From: Allomuricauda sp.
GTDB taxonomy: Bacteria > Bacteroidota > Bacteroidia > Flavobacteriales > Flavobacteriaceae
Direction: 5' to 3'
Length of the DNA: 64,000 nt
Assembly (NCBI RefSeq): GCF_028280385.1
Contig: NZ_JANQLX010000006.1
Location: forward strand, 62,001 to 126,000
Under the pieces are notes generated by a model. The model saw only the letters and a list, made by a program, of their open reading frames with translations, was not told the origin of the DNA and did not search any database. Each line of letters starts with the position of its first letter. The stretch's first letter is position 1. Made by a program: the position numbers and the translations under genes. Positions 41,810 to 50,612 of this stretch are shown here, piece by piece.

Positions 41810-42451
41810 TTAAAGCACTTGTTCCAATAGGTCCTGAATCTCGCTCAACATCATGGCAGTAGCGCCCCAAACGGTATAACCGTTTAATTTATAAGCAGGT
41901 ACATCAATGCTTTTTGCATAAGATGTACTCAAGGTTTCTTCAATTCTATTGGAACTGTCCATAAAATCGTACAGATGAACCTCCACCAAGGCCTCCACCT
42001 CACTTTCCTGCACCACAAAGGGCCGGGGATTTTGGTAAAGACCCACAAAAGGTTTCACCATGAAATTACTGGGGGGAATATAGAGCTCGCTCAATTCCTT
42101 GACAACCTCCACTGCTTCTGGATGAACCCCTACCTCCTCATGGGTTTCACGGAGCGCGGTTTCCAGAAGTCCATTGTCCTGAAGTTCCACTTTGCCGCCA
42201 GGAAAACCAATCTGATTGGAATGAACCCCTTCATAGGCCTTTCTTAAAATGAGCAAGAGCTTGGTTTGCTGCTCCAAATCCGGATAAAACAAGGCCATAA
42301 CCCCTGCTTTCTTCGGGTTCCGCTTTTGTATGTCGTGCTCTTTTAACCATTGCACCCGCATGGAAGGGGACATTTTATAATGGGATTCCTCACCGGGAAG
42401 GGGTAGATTTTTTATTTTTAGGGCTTGTTGATAAAATTCTTTAAAGTCCAT
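41810..42451 (-). CDS. Nudix hydrolase, CoA pyrophosphatase-like
   Basis: A 213-residue Nudix enzyme. The Nudix box GGKVELQDNGLLETALRETHEEVG is split over 161-equivalent positions near residue 105, and just before it the LLLILRKAYEGVHSNQIGFPGG segment matches the extra motif of CoA pyrophosphatases (NudL/Pcd1 group). It probably hydrolyses CoA derivatives. ATG 42451 (MDFKEFYQQALKIKNL) is chosen; the open frame continues 69 codons upstream but that part is serine-rich antisense to the cyclophilin signal region. Its start codon overlaps that of the divergent cyclophilin gene. Confidence 0.88.
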   Translation of the reverse strand: MDFKEFYQQALKIKNLPLPGEESHYKMSPSMRVQWLKEHDIQKRNPKKAGVMALFYPDLEQQTKLLLILRKAYEGVHSNQIGFPGGKVELQDNGLLETALRETHEEVGVHPEAVEVVKELSELYIPPSNFMVKPFVGLYQNPRPFVVQESEVEALVEVHLYDFMDSSNRIEETLSTSYAKSIDVPAYKLNGYTVWGATAMMLSEIQDLLEQVL

Positions 42452-42452
42452 G
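42449..42452. promoter_or_regulatory. overlapping divergent start codons (CATG)
   Basis: CATG here supplies ATG to the Nudix gene on the minus strand (42451-42449) and to the cyclophilin gene on the plus strand (42450-42452). There is no intergenic space, so each promoter must lie inside the other gene. A TATAATTG box (one mismatch to TAnnTTTG) for the Nudix gene lies in the cyclophilin signal-peptide region. Confidence 0.6.
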
Positions 42453-43166
42453 TTGATCAAACCATCGGCATTAACTGCAATTATACTATTATTTTTTGTC
42501 GCCTCCTGTGGCGATTCGCCTAAAAAGCAACCTCCAAAACAGGATGAAACGGCAGTAAAAGCAGATTCCATCCCCCCTGAAATTCCAGAGTCCGTGGAAG
42601 TGGAGGAAGAAGAAGCTTTTGTGCTAAATGAGGACAATGCCATCGACTTTTTCTTCAACTATGCGCAGGAGCTCAAGGAAGACAAAGTGCGTTTAACAAC
42701 CAGCATGGGAAGCTTTACCATCCAACTTTTTGACAACGTACCCTACCACAAGGCCAACTTTGTCTATCTAAGTCGTAAAGGTTATTTTGACAATACACAG
42801 TTTCACAGGGTGGTGAAAGATTTTATCATTCAAGGGGGCAATTCTGACGACAAGGAAACTTCAAAAAAGAGAAGACTTATAGGAAGGTACCTGTTACCTC
42901 CGGATACCCGAAAAGGACATCGGCACCACAGGGGAACCATATCCATGCCCAGCAGTGAGCGCGACAATCCCCACAAATTGGCTTCTCCCTATGAATTTTT
43001 TATTGTGGTGACCAAACCCGGCTCTTATCATCTTGATGGTTCTTATACCCCCTTTGGGCGGGTAATTGAAGGTATGGATGTAGTGGATGCCATTAACAAT
43101 GTTCCCGTGGGGGATGGGGACTGGCCCTGGCAGAATGTGTATATTCTAAAAGCCGAAGTGCTTTGA
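42450..43166 (+). CDS. cyclophilin-type peptidyl-prolyl isomerase lipoprotein
   Basis: A 238-residue lipoprotein: signal LTAIILLFFVASCGDS, then an acidic linker (PESVEVEEEEAF) and a cyclophilin domain. Domain motifs: FTIQLFDNVPYHKANFVYL, FHRVVKDFIIQGGN with catalytic Arg, the HRGTISMP segment and YTPFGRVIEGMDVVDAI. It should catalyse proline isomerisation of proteins in the periplasm or outer membrane. A long loop (SKKRRLIGRYLLPPDTRKGHRHH) is inserted between the first and second active-site strands. Its start shares bases with the divergent Nudix gene. Confidence 0.93.
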   Translation: MLIKPSALTAIILLFFVASCGDSPKKQPPKQDETAVKADSIPPEIPESVEVEEEEAFVLNEDNAIDFFFNYAQELKEDKVRLTTSMGSFTIQLFDNVPYHKANFVYLSRKGYFDNTQFHRVVKDFIIQGGNSDDKETSKKRRLIGRYLLPPDTRKGHRHHRGTISMPSSERDNPHKLASPYEFFIVVTKPGSYHLDGSYTPFGRVIEGMDVVDAINNVPVGDGDWPWQNVYILKAEVL

Positions 43167-43778
43167 TCAATCTTTTTTTCGGTAAATATTGGGCAAGCTG
43201 ATCCCAAACCTCACAGCAATCAATCTTAATCCGATCACCACAACAATGGCGGCCAAATAGGCATAATTTTCCTTGATGGGAAATTGGATAAACAGAAAGT
43301 AACTGGCCCCTCCCAAAATACAGGCAGTGGCATAGATTTCCTTGCGAAAAATAACGGGTATCTCATTACAGAGCATATCGCGGATGACCCCACCAAAACT
43401 GGCCGTCATGGTACCCAATGCAATGCACATAATAGGCGAGAGTTCGGCTTGCAAGCCCTTTTCCACCCCAATCATGGTAAAAAGTCCAATTCCAATAGTA
43501 TCAAATAAAAACAACGACCGCCGAAGGTATTTGAGCTGGTTCACAAAAAGGATTCCCAGTACCACAGCGATTAAAATGGTGGCCACATACGTGAGGTCCC
43601 GCATCCACCCTACCGGAGTATTGCCAATTAGTAGGTCGCGCAAGGTTCCCCCACCAATGGCCGTTACAAACGCTATGATCACCACCCCAAATAGGTCCAA
43701 TCTTTTTTCCATGGCCACCAGCACCCCGGAAAGGGCAAAGGCAACAGTTCCCAAAATATCTATGGTCTGATAAAACAC
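43167..43778 (-). CDS. TRIC cation-channel family (UPF0126) membrane protein
   Basis: A 203-residue inner-membrane protein with seven helices in two repeats: GTVAFALSGVLVAMEKRLDLFG then GGGTLRDLLIG; and GLFTMIGVEKGLQ then ASFGGVIRDMLCNEIP. This is the YicG/UPF0126 family, prokaryotic relatives of TRIC potassium channels. Ion selectivity in this organism is unknown. It starts just before the end of the RDD gene on the same strand, 2 bp apart, and abuts the cyclophilin stop. Confidence 0.92.
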   Translation of the reverse strand: MFYQTIDILGTVAFALSGVLVAMEKRLDLFGVVIIAFVTAIGGGTLRDLLIGNTPVGWMRDLTYVATILIAVVLGILFVNQLKYLRRSLFLFDTIGIGLFTMIGVEKGLQAELSPIMCIALGTMTASFGGVIRDMLCNEIPVIFRKEIYATACILGGASYFLFIQFPIKENYAYLAAIVVVIGLRLIAVRFGISLPNIYRKKD

Positions 43779-43780
43779 CC

Positions 43781-44497
43781 TTACATCTTTTGTGTATAGT
43801 AATTGTAATCCTTAATGACTTCGTCCACAAATTTAATGGGGTGCAAGGTAGTCTGAATTCCAGTTACTTCCCGAATCCTTTTATCCAAGGAAATAATCAC
43901 GTTGTGGTCTCCGTTAAGCTTGGATTTATCGTATAGTTCCTTGATGGTCTGCATTTCTGAGTCCTTGAACACCGTTACCTGCGGAAATTGTGGTTTATGG
44001 TCCAACGGCAATTCACGCAGTAAGGTGTCCCGCAGGGAGACTTTCTTTTTTTCACTGATCACGGTGGTACCCGCGGCAATATCCCCCAAACGTTGACCTT
44101 TGCCCCGGATTAAAATGGTAAGCACCGCTCCGCCACCTGAAGTAAGGACCACATCGAATATGCGCAATATCCATCGTACAAAGTAATTGGCAAAGCTTGG
44201 TTTGGACCCATCAAGTTTTACTACCCGCAGCGACATCAACCCCTTGCCAATGGTCTTCCCATCTGAAAAGGTCTCAAACAGCACATAATACAAAAATGCC
44301 GGTAGGCTCAACACCAAATAGTAGGCCCATTGGTCATCCAGTTCCATGTCCAAAGATGCCAATAGAATAAAGATCAAAACAATATAAACCCCTATCACAA
44401 AGCTATCTATGATGTAAGCCAGCATACGTTCGCCCAGGTTGGATGTGTTTTGGGTGATGCTTATATTTTGGGCAGTTTCTATTTGAAATTGATCCAT
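43781..44497 (-). CDS. RDD-family membrane protein
   Basis: A 238-residue protein with an RDD domain: RMLAYIIDSFVIGVYIVLIFI, DGKTIGKGLMSLRVVKLDG and QRLGDIAAGTTVI, giving three to four helices, plus a C-terminal soluble tail. RDD proteins often sit with SpoIIM, MoxR and DUF58 genes. Here it is divergent from that operon, only 32 bp from the SpoIIM gene, which supports a shared function. Role unknown; some RDD proteins exchange Na+/Li+/K+ for H+. Confidence 0.9.
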   Translation of the reverse strand: MDQFQIETAQNISITQNTSNLGERMLAYIIDSFVIGVYIVLIFILLASLDMELDDQWAYYLVLSLPAFLYYVLFETFSDGKTIGKGLMSLRVVKLDGSKPSFANYFVRWILRIFDVVLTSGGGAVLTILIRGKGQRLGDIAAGTTVISEKKKVSLRDTLLRELPLDHKPQFPQVTVFKDSEMQTIKELYDKSKLNGDHNVIISLDKRIREVTGIQTTLHPIKFVDEVIKDYNYYTQKM

Positions 44498-44529
44498 ATT
44501 TTAGTTTCTTTACTTACAAACCAGATTTA

Positions 44530-45501
44530 ATGCGCGAGGCTGCTTTTGTAAAGCAAAATAAGGATAAATGGGTCGCTTATGAAAATACCCTGAACAACAG
44601 GGGAGAATTACAACCTGATCAACTTTCCGACCTCTACATCGAAATCACCGATCACCTCAGCTACGCCAAAACCTTTTATCCCAGAAGCAATACGGAACTG
44701 TATTTGAACGCCCTTGCATCGCAGGCACACCAAAAAATCTATAAGACCAAACGGGAATCCAGGAACCGTATTGTGGGTTTTTGGAAAACCGAATTTCCTT
44801 CCATGTTCCACAAACACCACAGAGAATTGCTCATCTCATTTCTGGTCTTTGTCTTTTTTGCCTTGGTCGGGGCATTTTCATCGGCCAATGAAGGCAACTT
44901 TGTCCGTTCCATTCTTGGTGATGGCTATGTGAACATGACCCTCGAGAACATAGAAAATGGAGATCCAATGGCTGTGTACAAGGATCAAGGGGAATTCAAT
45001 ATGTTTTTGGGAATCACCATCAACAACATTAAGGTTGCCATTTTTGCTTTTGCCTATGGCATATTTTTGGGCATAGGCACTTTGTACATTATGCTGCAAA
45101 ACGGAATCATGGTGGGCAGCTTCCAATACTTTTTTTATGAAAAAGGATTGTTATGGGAATCGGCCCGCACCATTTGGATTCACGGTACCATTGAGATATC
45201 CGTGATCATTATTGCGGGTTGCGCTGGCTTGGTCATGGCAAATGGAATGTTGTTTCCGGGCACCTATACCCGATTGGAATCCTTTAAAAGAGGCGTTATC
45301 AATGGCCTTAAGATCATGATCAGCACAGTGCCTTTTTTTATCATAGCCGGATTTTTGGAAGGCTTCGTCACGCGGCATACCGAAATGCCCGATTGGCTGG
45401 CCATTTTGATCATTTCAAGCTCTTTGGTTCTTATAGTCTATTATTACGTTATTTATCCAAACCAATTCAAACGACAAGAAAAACATGCAACAATACATTG
45501 A
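44530..45501 (+). CDS. SpoIIM/DUF95-family membrane protein
   Basis: A 323-residue multi-pass membrane protein of the stage II sporulation protein M (DUF95) family, widely present in non-sporulating bacteria. The N-terminal soluble part MREAAFVKQNKDKWVAYENTL and the core NIKVAIFAFAYGIFLGIGTLY, WIHGTIEISVIIIAG and EGFVTRH segments are characteristic. First gene of a six-gene operon; overlaps the next by 17 bp. It may form a membrane complex with the other products; this is inference. Confidence 0.9.
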   Translation: MREAAFVKQNKDKWVAYENTLNNRGELQPDQLSDLYIEITDHLSYAKTFYPRSNTELYLNALASQAHQKIYKTKRESRNRIVGFWKTEFPSMFHKHHRELLISFLVFVFFALVGAFSSANEGNFVRSILGDGYVNMTLENIENGDPMAVYKDQGEFNMFLGITINNIKVAIFAFAYGIFLGIGTLYIMLQNGIMVGSFQYFFYEKGLLWESARTIWIHGTIEISVIIIAGCAGLVMANGMLFPGTYTRLESFKRGVINGLKIMISTVPFFIIAGFLEGFVTRHTEMPDWLAILIISSSLVLIVYYYVIYPNQFKRQEKHATIH

Positions 45502-46363
45502 ATTTAAAAAACAACGGGAATTAGGGGAGATTTTGTCGGATACCTTCGGATTTATCCGAAATCAATTCAAATCTTTCTTTGGGACCATATTGAAAATTGT
45601 GGGACCTTATTTGGTGGTAATGCTCATTTCCCTTGGGTTCTACTATTATTTCATTGGCGATATGCTGACTTTCAATGTGGAGACCTCCAATGAGTTGTTC
45701 AATCCCATTATGATGGTGCTGGTATTCTTCGTCTTTTTTATTGCGATCATTGCCGCCTATGTAATGGCCCAGGCAACAGTACTTTTTTACATCAAGTCCT
45801 ACGCGAACAATAAAGGCACCATCGTGTTTGACGAAATCAAGAAAAATGTATATACCCATTTCTGGAGCTTTATTGGATTGGGCTTTTTAGTTGCCATTTC
45901 ACTTGCTGTAGGTTTTGTATTGTGCTTTATTCCAGGGATTTACCTCTATCCCATACTGGCACTTTCTTTTAGCATCATGGTATTTAACCAAAAAGGGGTG
46001 AGTGATGCGTATAGTTATAGTTTTACCTTGATCAAGGACAATTGGTGGATAACCTTTGCCACATTTTTGGTAATTGGCATTATAGTGGGCATTGCCAGTT
46101 ATGCCTTTAGTATACCTGCATACATATATATGATGGTAAAAATGGGTACGATGGCCGGTGCGGCGGATCCAGCAGCCCTTTCCGGAGGAATTTTTGACCC
46201 CATTTACATCTTGCTGAACCTGTTGTCGGTTTCCGTACAGTTCCTTCTGAACATAATTACTTTGGTAGCCGGAGTCTTTGTGTATTTCAACCTAAACGAA
46301 AAGAAGAATTTTACCGGTACCTATGAGCGTATCGAAAACTTGGGAAAATCTTCAAGCGAATAA
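45485..46363 (+). CDS. multi-pass membrane protein of the MoxR operon
   Basis: A 292-residue protein with about six hydrophobic helices, starting QRELGEILSDTFGFIRNQF, similar in layout to glycerophosphodiesterase membrane-domain-like (DUF975-type) proteins. No catalytic motif is visible. It overlaps the SpoIIM gene by 17 bp and its stop is followed directly by the next ATG (TAAATG), so translation is coupled on both sides. Function unknown; it belongs to the same conserved cluster. Confidence 0.82.
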   Translation: MQQYIEFKKQRELGEILSDTFGFIRNQFKSFFGTILKIVGPYLVVMLISLGFYYYFIGDMLTFNVETSNELFNPIMMVLVFFVFFIAIIAAYVMAQATVLFYIKSYANNKGTIVFDEIKKNVYTHFWSFIGLGFLVAISLAVGFVLCFIPGIYLYPILALSFSIMVFNQKGVSDAYSYSFTLIKDNWWITFATFLVIGIIVGIASYAFSIPAYIYMMVKMGTMAGAADPAALSGGIFDPIYILLNLLSVSVQFLLNIITLVAGVFVYFNLNEKKNFTGTYERIENLGKSSSE

Positions 46364-47098
46364 ATGCGCAATATCTGGTTTTTGGGATTGCTTTTTTGGT
46401 TTGGGAACCAGCTTTGGGCCCAAAACGATACTCTTGTGCAGTATGATGATTCCAGAGTGGTTCCTTTGGAAATTTCCCAGGAAGATATTCAGCGCTATCT
46501 AGAAGATGACCAATTTGATTATGTCATTGTAAAACAGGACAACAATTGGTGGGAGGATTTTAAGAATTGGCTCTACAACTTGTTACTCCAACTTTTTGAA
46601 TGGCTCTTTGGTGTAGAGGAGGCCGTTGGTACCATGGCGGCCTTTTTGAACATTTTGCCCTATGTTTTGCTGGGAATATTGCTGTTTCTGATTATTCGCT
46701 TTTTTGTGAAATCCAAAACCCGTTCGCTGATTTACTCCCAAAGGAACCCAAATATTGTCACGCTTTCCGAAGAAGAGCGCATTATAAAAACAGAAGACAT
46801 CCAAAAACTGATAAAAAACGCACTGGCCGATAAAAATTACAGGTTGGCCATACGTTATTATTATTTGTTTATCCTTAAACTATTGTCCGAAAAAGAGCTT
46901 ATCGATTGGCAACTTCAAAAAACCAACGACGACTATATGGACGAACTATCAAATAGCGTCCTCAAAAAGCCCTTTGGTAGGGCCACATTGCTATATGACT
47001 ATATCTGGTATGGTGAATTTTATATTGACCAGGACCGATATTACAAGGCAGAACAGGTATTTGTCTCACTGAAAAATTCAATTACCACCGATGCTTAG
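46364..47098 (+). CDS. DUF4129 domain membrane protein
   Basis: A 244-residue protein with a cleavable signal (FLGLLFWFGNQLWAQ), one transmembrane helix (ILPYVLLGILLFLIIRFFV, about residues 97-115) and a cytosolic C-terminal DUF4129 domain (LADKNYRLAIRYYYLFILKLL, YDYIWYGEFYID). DUF4129 genes regularly accompany MoxR and DUF58 genes. Function unknown; a scaffold linking membrane and cytosolic parts is plausible. Overlaps the next gene by 8 bp. Confidence 0.88.
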   Translation: MRNIWFLGLLFWFGNQLWAQNDTLVQYDDSRVVPLEISQEDIQRYLEDDQFDYVIVKQDNNWWEDFKNWLYNLLLQLFEWLFGVEEAVGTMAAFLNILPYVLLGILLFLIIRFFVKSKTRSLIYSQRNPNIVTLSEEERIIKTEDIQKLIKNALADKNYRLAIRYYYLFILKLLSEKELIDWQLQKTNDDYMDELSNSVLKKPFGRATLLYDYIWYGEFYIDQDRYYKAEQVFVSLKNSITTDA

Positions 47099-48305
47099 AA
47101 AAGGAAGGGCCTATATTATCATTGGTGCGCTCACTGTGGGACTTTTACTGTTGTTGGAATACAACAAACCCAAAAAGGTCAACTGGTTTCCCTCCTACGT
47201 CTCCCACCATAAGATCCCCTATGGCACCTTGGTCCTCAACAACCTGATGGAACAGTTTTTTGCGGAACGCACCTCCCAGGTCAACCAACCCCCGTTTGAA
47301 ATACTGCAGGGTTCAGATAGTGTGTCGGGAACGTATTTCTTTGTGAACGAATCGGTTATTTTTGGTGAATCAGAACTACATGCCCTCCTCAACTGGGTAG
47401 ATCGCGGCAATACCCTTTTTGTAGCCTCCAAAGGATTTGACGAAGCACTTTTGGATACCCTGCATTTGGAAGAACAGTTTATGTTCAACACCGAAGAAAT
47501 AAATCCGGAATTCTACCACAAACTTGTAAATCCCGGACTGGACACCAGCGAAGTTGCTTTTGAAAAAGATTACAACACCCTCATCTTCAATAAAATTGAC
47601 ACGCTGCGTACCGTAATCTTGGGAGAGGTACGGAAAAAAGCCGATACCCTGAACATAGCCAATAAAGGTGCCAATGTGATCAAACAGCCATTTGGACAAG
47701 GGGAGATCATACTTTCTGCCTTCCCCAAGGCTTTTACCAATTATTTTATCTTAAAGGATAACTACCGAAATTACACCGCCGGTATTTTGGGCTATCTCCC
47801 CAAAGAGGGAACAATTTTAATGGACAACCACTATAAATCCGGTAAGTCGTTCTATACCTCCCCCATGTATCTCTTCCTGAACACCAAGGAATTTAAGTGG
47901 GCGTACTATCTGATCCTCATTGGAGTGGTCATGTACGTAATATTTGAAGGCAAACGGAAACAACGGGCCATTCCCGTGGTTGACCCGCTAAAAAATCAGA
48001 CCTTGGCCTTTACCAGGACCATTGCGGATATGTACTTTGAAAAAGGGGAACAACAAAAGATCACAGAACATAAAATTGCCAACTTTCTGGATTATGTGCG
48101 CACCCGCTTGCACGTTCCTACCCAAAATTGGGACCAAACCTTTCTGAACTATCTTGCCCTACGTAGCAACAACACTTTGGAAGATGTGGAATCCCTTTTC
48201 AAATTGATAGGCGACCTGCAGAAAAAAGGACAGGTAACCGACGAAGAACTAGAAAACTTGAACAAAAAAATAGAAGCATTTAAAGCAAACGCTGATGGAA
48301 AATAA
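47091..48305 (+). CDS. DUF4350 domain membrane protein
   Basis: A 404-residue protein with an N-terminal helix (AYIIIGALTVGLLLLLEY), a periplasmic DUF4350 domain related to the ABC-transporter GldG/IFT52 fold (PYGTLVLNNLMEQFF, LLNWVDRGNTLFVASKGF, GQGEIILSAFPKAFTNYF), a second helix (WAYYLILIGVVMYVIFEG) and a cytosolic helical tail. Its role is undefined. It overlaps both neighbours (8 bp and 11 bp), consistent with tight stoichiometric expression. Confidence 0.88.
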   Translation: MLRKGRAYIIIGALTVGLLLLLEYNKPKKVNWFPSYVSHHKIPYGTLVLNNLMEQFFAERTSQVNQPPFEILQGSDSVSGTYFFVNESVIFGESELHALLNWVDRGNTLFVASKGFDEALLDTLHLEEQFMFNTEEINPEFYHKLVNPGLDTSEVAFEKDYNTLIFNKIDTLRTVILGEVRKKADTLNIANKGANVIKQPFGQGEIILSAFPKAFTNYFILKDNYRNYTAGILGYLPKEGTILMDNHYKSGKSFYTSPMYLFLNTKEFKWAYYLILIGVVMYVIFEGKRKQRAIPVVDPLKNQTLAFTRTIADMYFEKGEQQKITEHKIANFLDYVRTRLHVPTQNWDQTFLNYLALRSNNTLEDVESLFKLIGDLQKKGQVTDEELENLNKKIEAFKANADGK

Positions 48306-49278
48306 TGATTTAAACTTTGATAGTCGGGTCCCTTTGGAGGAGCTGAAGAATACAGTTACACAGATCAAGGATGAGCTGTCCACGGTTATTGTTGGGCAAA
48401 AGAACTTTATGGACCTCCTGATTGTCTCTCTTTTGGTGGATGGCCATGCATTGATCGAGGGAGTTCCAGGAATAGCGAAGACCATAACAGCAAAACTTTT
48501 TGCCAAAACACTTAAAACTGGTTTCAGTCGGATTCAGTTTACTCCCGATCTAATGCCCAGCGATATTTTGGGTACCTCGGTATTCAATGTGCAAACCTCA
48601 GAATTTGATTTTAAAAAAGGCCCCATTTTTTCCAACATCATTTTGATAGATGAAATCAATAGGGCACCGGCCAAAACACAGGCGGCGCTTTTTGAGACCA
48701 TGGAAGAACGCCAGGCTACCATAGATGGCCACACCTATAAAATGGCCGAACCCTTTATGGTATTGGCCACCCAGAATCCCATTGAACAGGAAGGCACCTA
48801 TGCCTTGCCAGAGGCGCAATTAGATCGTTTCCTGTTTAAGATAAAAATAGATTACCCATCTGTGGACGAAGAGGTCATGATCATTCAAGGGCACCATGAA
48901 CGCAAAGGCAGCAAGCCCCAGGATAAGATCAAAGCTGTTTTAACTCCCAAGAAGTTGGCGGAGTTCAAAAAAAACATTCACGATGTGATCGTGGAAGAAA
49001 AAATCATCAACTACATTGCCAACATCATCACCAATACCCGTAACCATCCACATTTGTATTTGGGAGCCTCACCTAGGGCCTCCATTGCCACCTTAGCTGC
49101 TGCCAAAGCTTTTGCAGCTATTGCTGGCCGCGACTTTGTAATGCCCGAAGATGTAAAAAAAGCCTTGGTGCCGGTGCTCAACCATAGGGTGATCCTAACC
49201 CCAGAACGGGAGATGGAGGGGATGACCACGGAAAATGTGGTTAATATGATCATGGAATCAGTTGAAATCCCCAGATAG
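48295..49278 (+). CDS. MoxR-family AAA+ ATPase
   Basis: A 327-residue AAA+ ATPase of the MoxR group, thought to act as a chaperone for assembly or metal insertion of partner proteins with vWA domains. Walker A is GVPGIAKT, with alanine before the lysine as in many MoxR proteins; Walker B is IILIDEINRAPAKTQAAL, and the sensor region reads VLATQNPIEQEGTYALPEAQLDRFLFK. Followed 2 bp later by a DUF58 gene, its usual partner. No Bat-type vWA or TPR genes are adjacent. Confidence 0.95.
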   Translation: MENNDLNFDSRVPLEELKNTVTQIKDELSTVIVGQKNFMDLLIVSLLVDGHALIEGVPGIAKTITAKLFAKTLKTGFSRIQFTPDLMPSDILGTSVFNVQTSEFDFKKGPIFSNIILIDEINRAPAKTQAALFETMEERQATIDGHTYKMAEPFMVLATQNPIEQEGTYALPEAQLDRFLFKIKIDYPSVDEEVMIIQGHHERKGSKPQDKIKAVLTPKKLAEFKKNIHDVIVEEKIINYIANIITNTRNHPHLYLGASPRASIATLAAAKAFAAIAGRDFVMPEDVKKALVPVLNHRVILTPEREMEGMTTENVVNMIMESVEIPR

Positions 49279-49280
49279 GA

Positions 49281-50612
49281 ATGCAGTTTTTAAGGTCATT
49301 TTATATCCATAACCACTTCTTTTGGTATATCTCAGTTTTGGCGGCCTGTTTTGTGGTCTCCTACTGGGTTCCGATACTGTACCCCATAAGTTGGTTGCTG
49401 GTTTTTATACTATTGACCTTACTACTGGTGGATGTCTACCTGCTCTACAATACGGCCGAGGGATTAAAGTCCAGCAGGGAATTGCCCCAAAAACTTTCCA
49501 ATAGTGACGAGAACCTTCTAGCGGTTAAAATTTCCTCTCGATATCCCTTCCGAACAGAGGTTGTGGTGATTGATGAACTACCAGTCCAATTCCAAAAAAG
49601 GGATTTTATCCACGTCACCCAACTGTTCAAAAATCAGAACTACACTTTTGATTATGCGGTGAGACCTGTGGATAGGGGCGAATATTTTTTTGGTCAACTC
49701 AATCTGTACGCCTCCTCTCCCCTACGTATTGTTAGAAGACGCTATGTGTTCCAAAAGGATCAAATGGTACCGGTGTATCCATCCATCATCCAAATGCAGC
49801 AATATGACTTCTTGGCCATCAACAATCGCTTGAGCGAAATTGGGCTAAAGAAGATTAGACGGATCGGCCACACCCAGGAATTTGAGCAAATCAAGGAATA
49901 CATCAAGGGAGATGACATCCGTACCATCAATTGGAAGGCCACGGCAAAGAAGAACCAACTGATGGTGAATCAGTACCAAGATGAAAAATCGCAACCCATC
50001 TATTCCATCATCGACACCGGAAGGGTCATGAAAATGCCTTTCAATGACCTAAAACTCCTGGACTATGCCATTAATTCCACTTTGGCTTTTTCCAATGTGG
50101 CCCTTAAAAGAAACGATAAAACGGGTATGGTCACTTTTTCAAAGAACATAGAGACTTTTGTTCCCGCCATTCAGAAGATTTCGCACCTTAACACCATTTT
50201 GCAAAAACTCTATAACATCAACACGGAATTTACCGATTCTGATTTTGGACTGTTGTACGCACATATCAAGCGCAAGATAAACCAGCGCAGCTTGCTGTTG
50301 CTCTATACCAATTTTGAGCATATTTCCGCTTTAAGGAGGCAGCTGCCATTTCTATTGGCCATTGCCAAAAAGCATGTGCTTGTGGTCATCTTCTTTGAAA
50401 ATACAGAGCTGGAAAGTTTAATTGCCACCGATGCCGAGGACCTACAGACTATTTACCACAAGACCATTGCGGAAAAATTTTCCATGGAAAAAAGGCTGAT
50501 GCAAAAAGAACTACAACGTCATGGCATCCAAACGATTTTGACCAAACCGGAAAGTTTGACCATCAACACCATTAACAAATATTTGGAAATCAAGGCCAGA
50601 GGGCTACTCTGA
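49281..50612 (+). CDS. DUF58 domain protein (vWA-like)
   Basis: A 443-residue membrane protein with two N-terminal helices and a cytosolic DUF58 domain. The family signature HTQEFEQIKEYIKGDDIRTINW is clear and is followed by the vWA strand YSIIDTGRVMKM. The metal-ion site expected there (DxSxS) is degenerate (DTGRV), so metal binding is doubtful. It closes the operon and is the probable substrate of the MoxR ATPase. Its last 9 bp overlap the end of the convergent hypothetical gene. Confidence 0.92.
   Translation: MQFLRSFYIHNHFFWYISVLAACFVVSYWVPILYPISWLLVFILLTLLLVDVYLLYNTAEGLKSSRELPQKLSNSDENLLAVKISSRYPFRTEVVVIDELPVQFQKRDFIHVTQLFKNQNYTFDYAVRPVDRGEYFFGQLNLYASSPLRIVRRRYVFQKDQMVPVYPSIIQMQQYDFLAINNRLSEIGLKKIRRIGHTQEFEQIKEYIKGDDIRTINWKATAKKNQLMVNQYQDEKSQPIYSIIDTGRVMKMPFNDLKLLDYAINSTLAFSNVALKRNDKTGMVTFSKNIETFVPAIQKISHLNTILQKLYNINTEFTDSDFGLLYAHIKRKINQRSLLLLYTNFEHISALRRQLPFLLAIAKKHVLVVIFFENTELESLIATDAEDLQTIYHKTIAEKFSMEKRLMQKELQRHGIQTILTKPESLTINTINKYLEIKARGLL

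Noticed and set aside
42452..42658. A 69-residue N-terminal extension of the Nudix protein.
   Set aside because: It is antisense to the cyclophilin signal peptide and linker, is serine-rich, and the family domain begins at ATG 42451.
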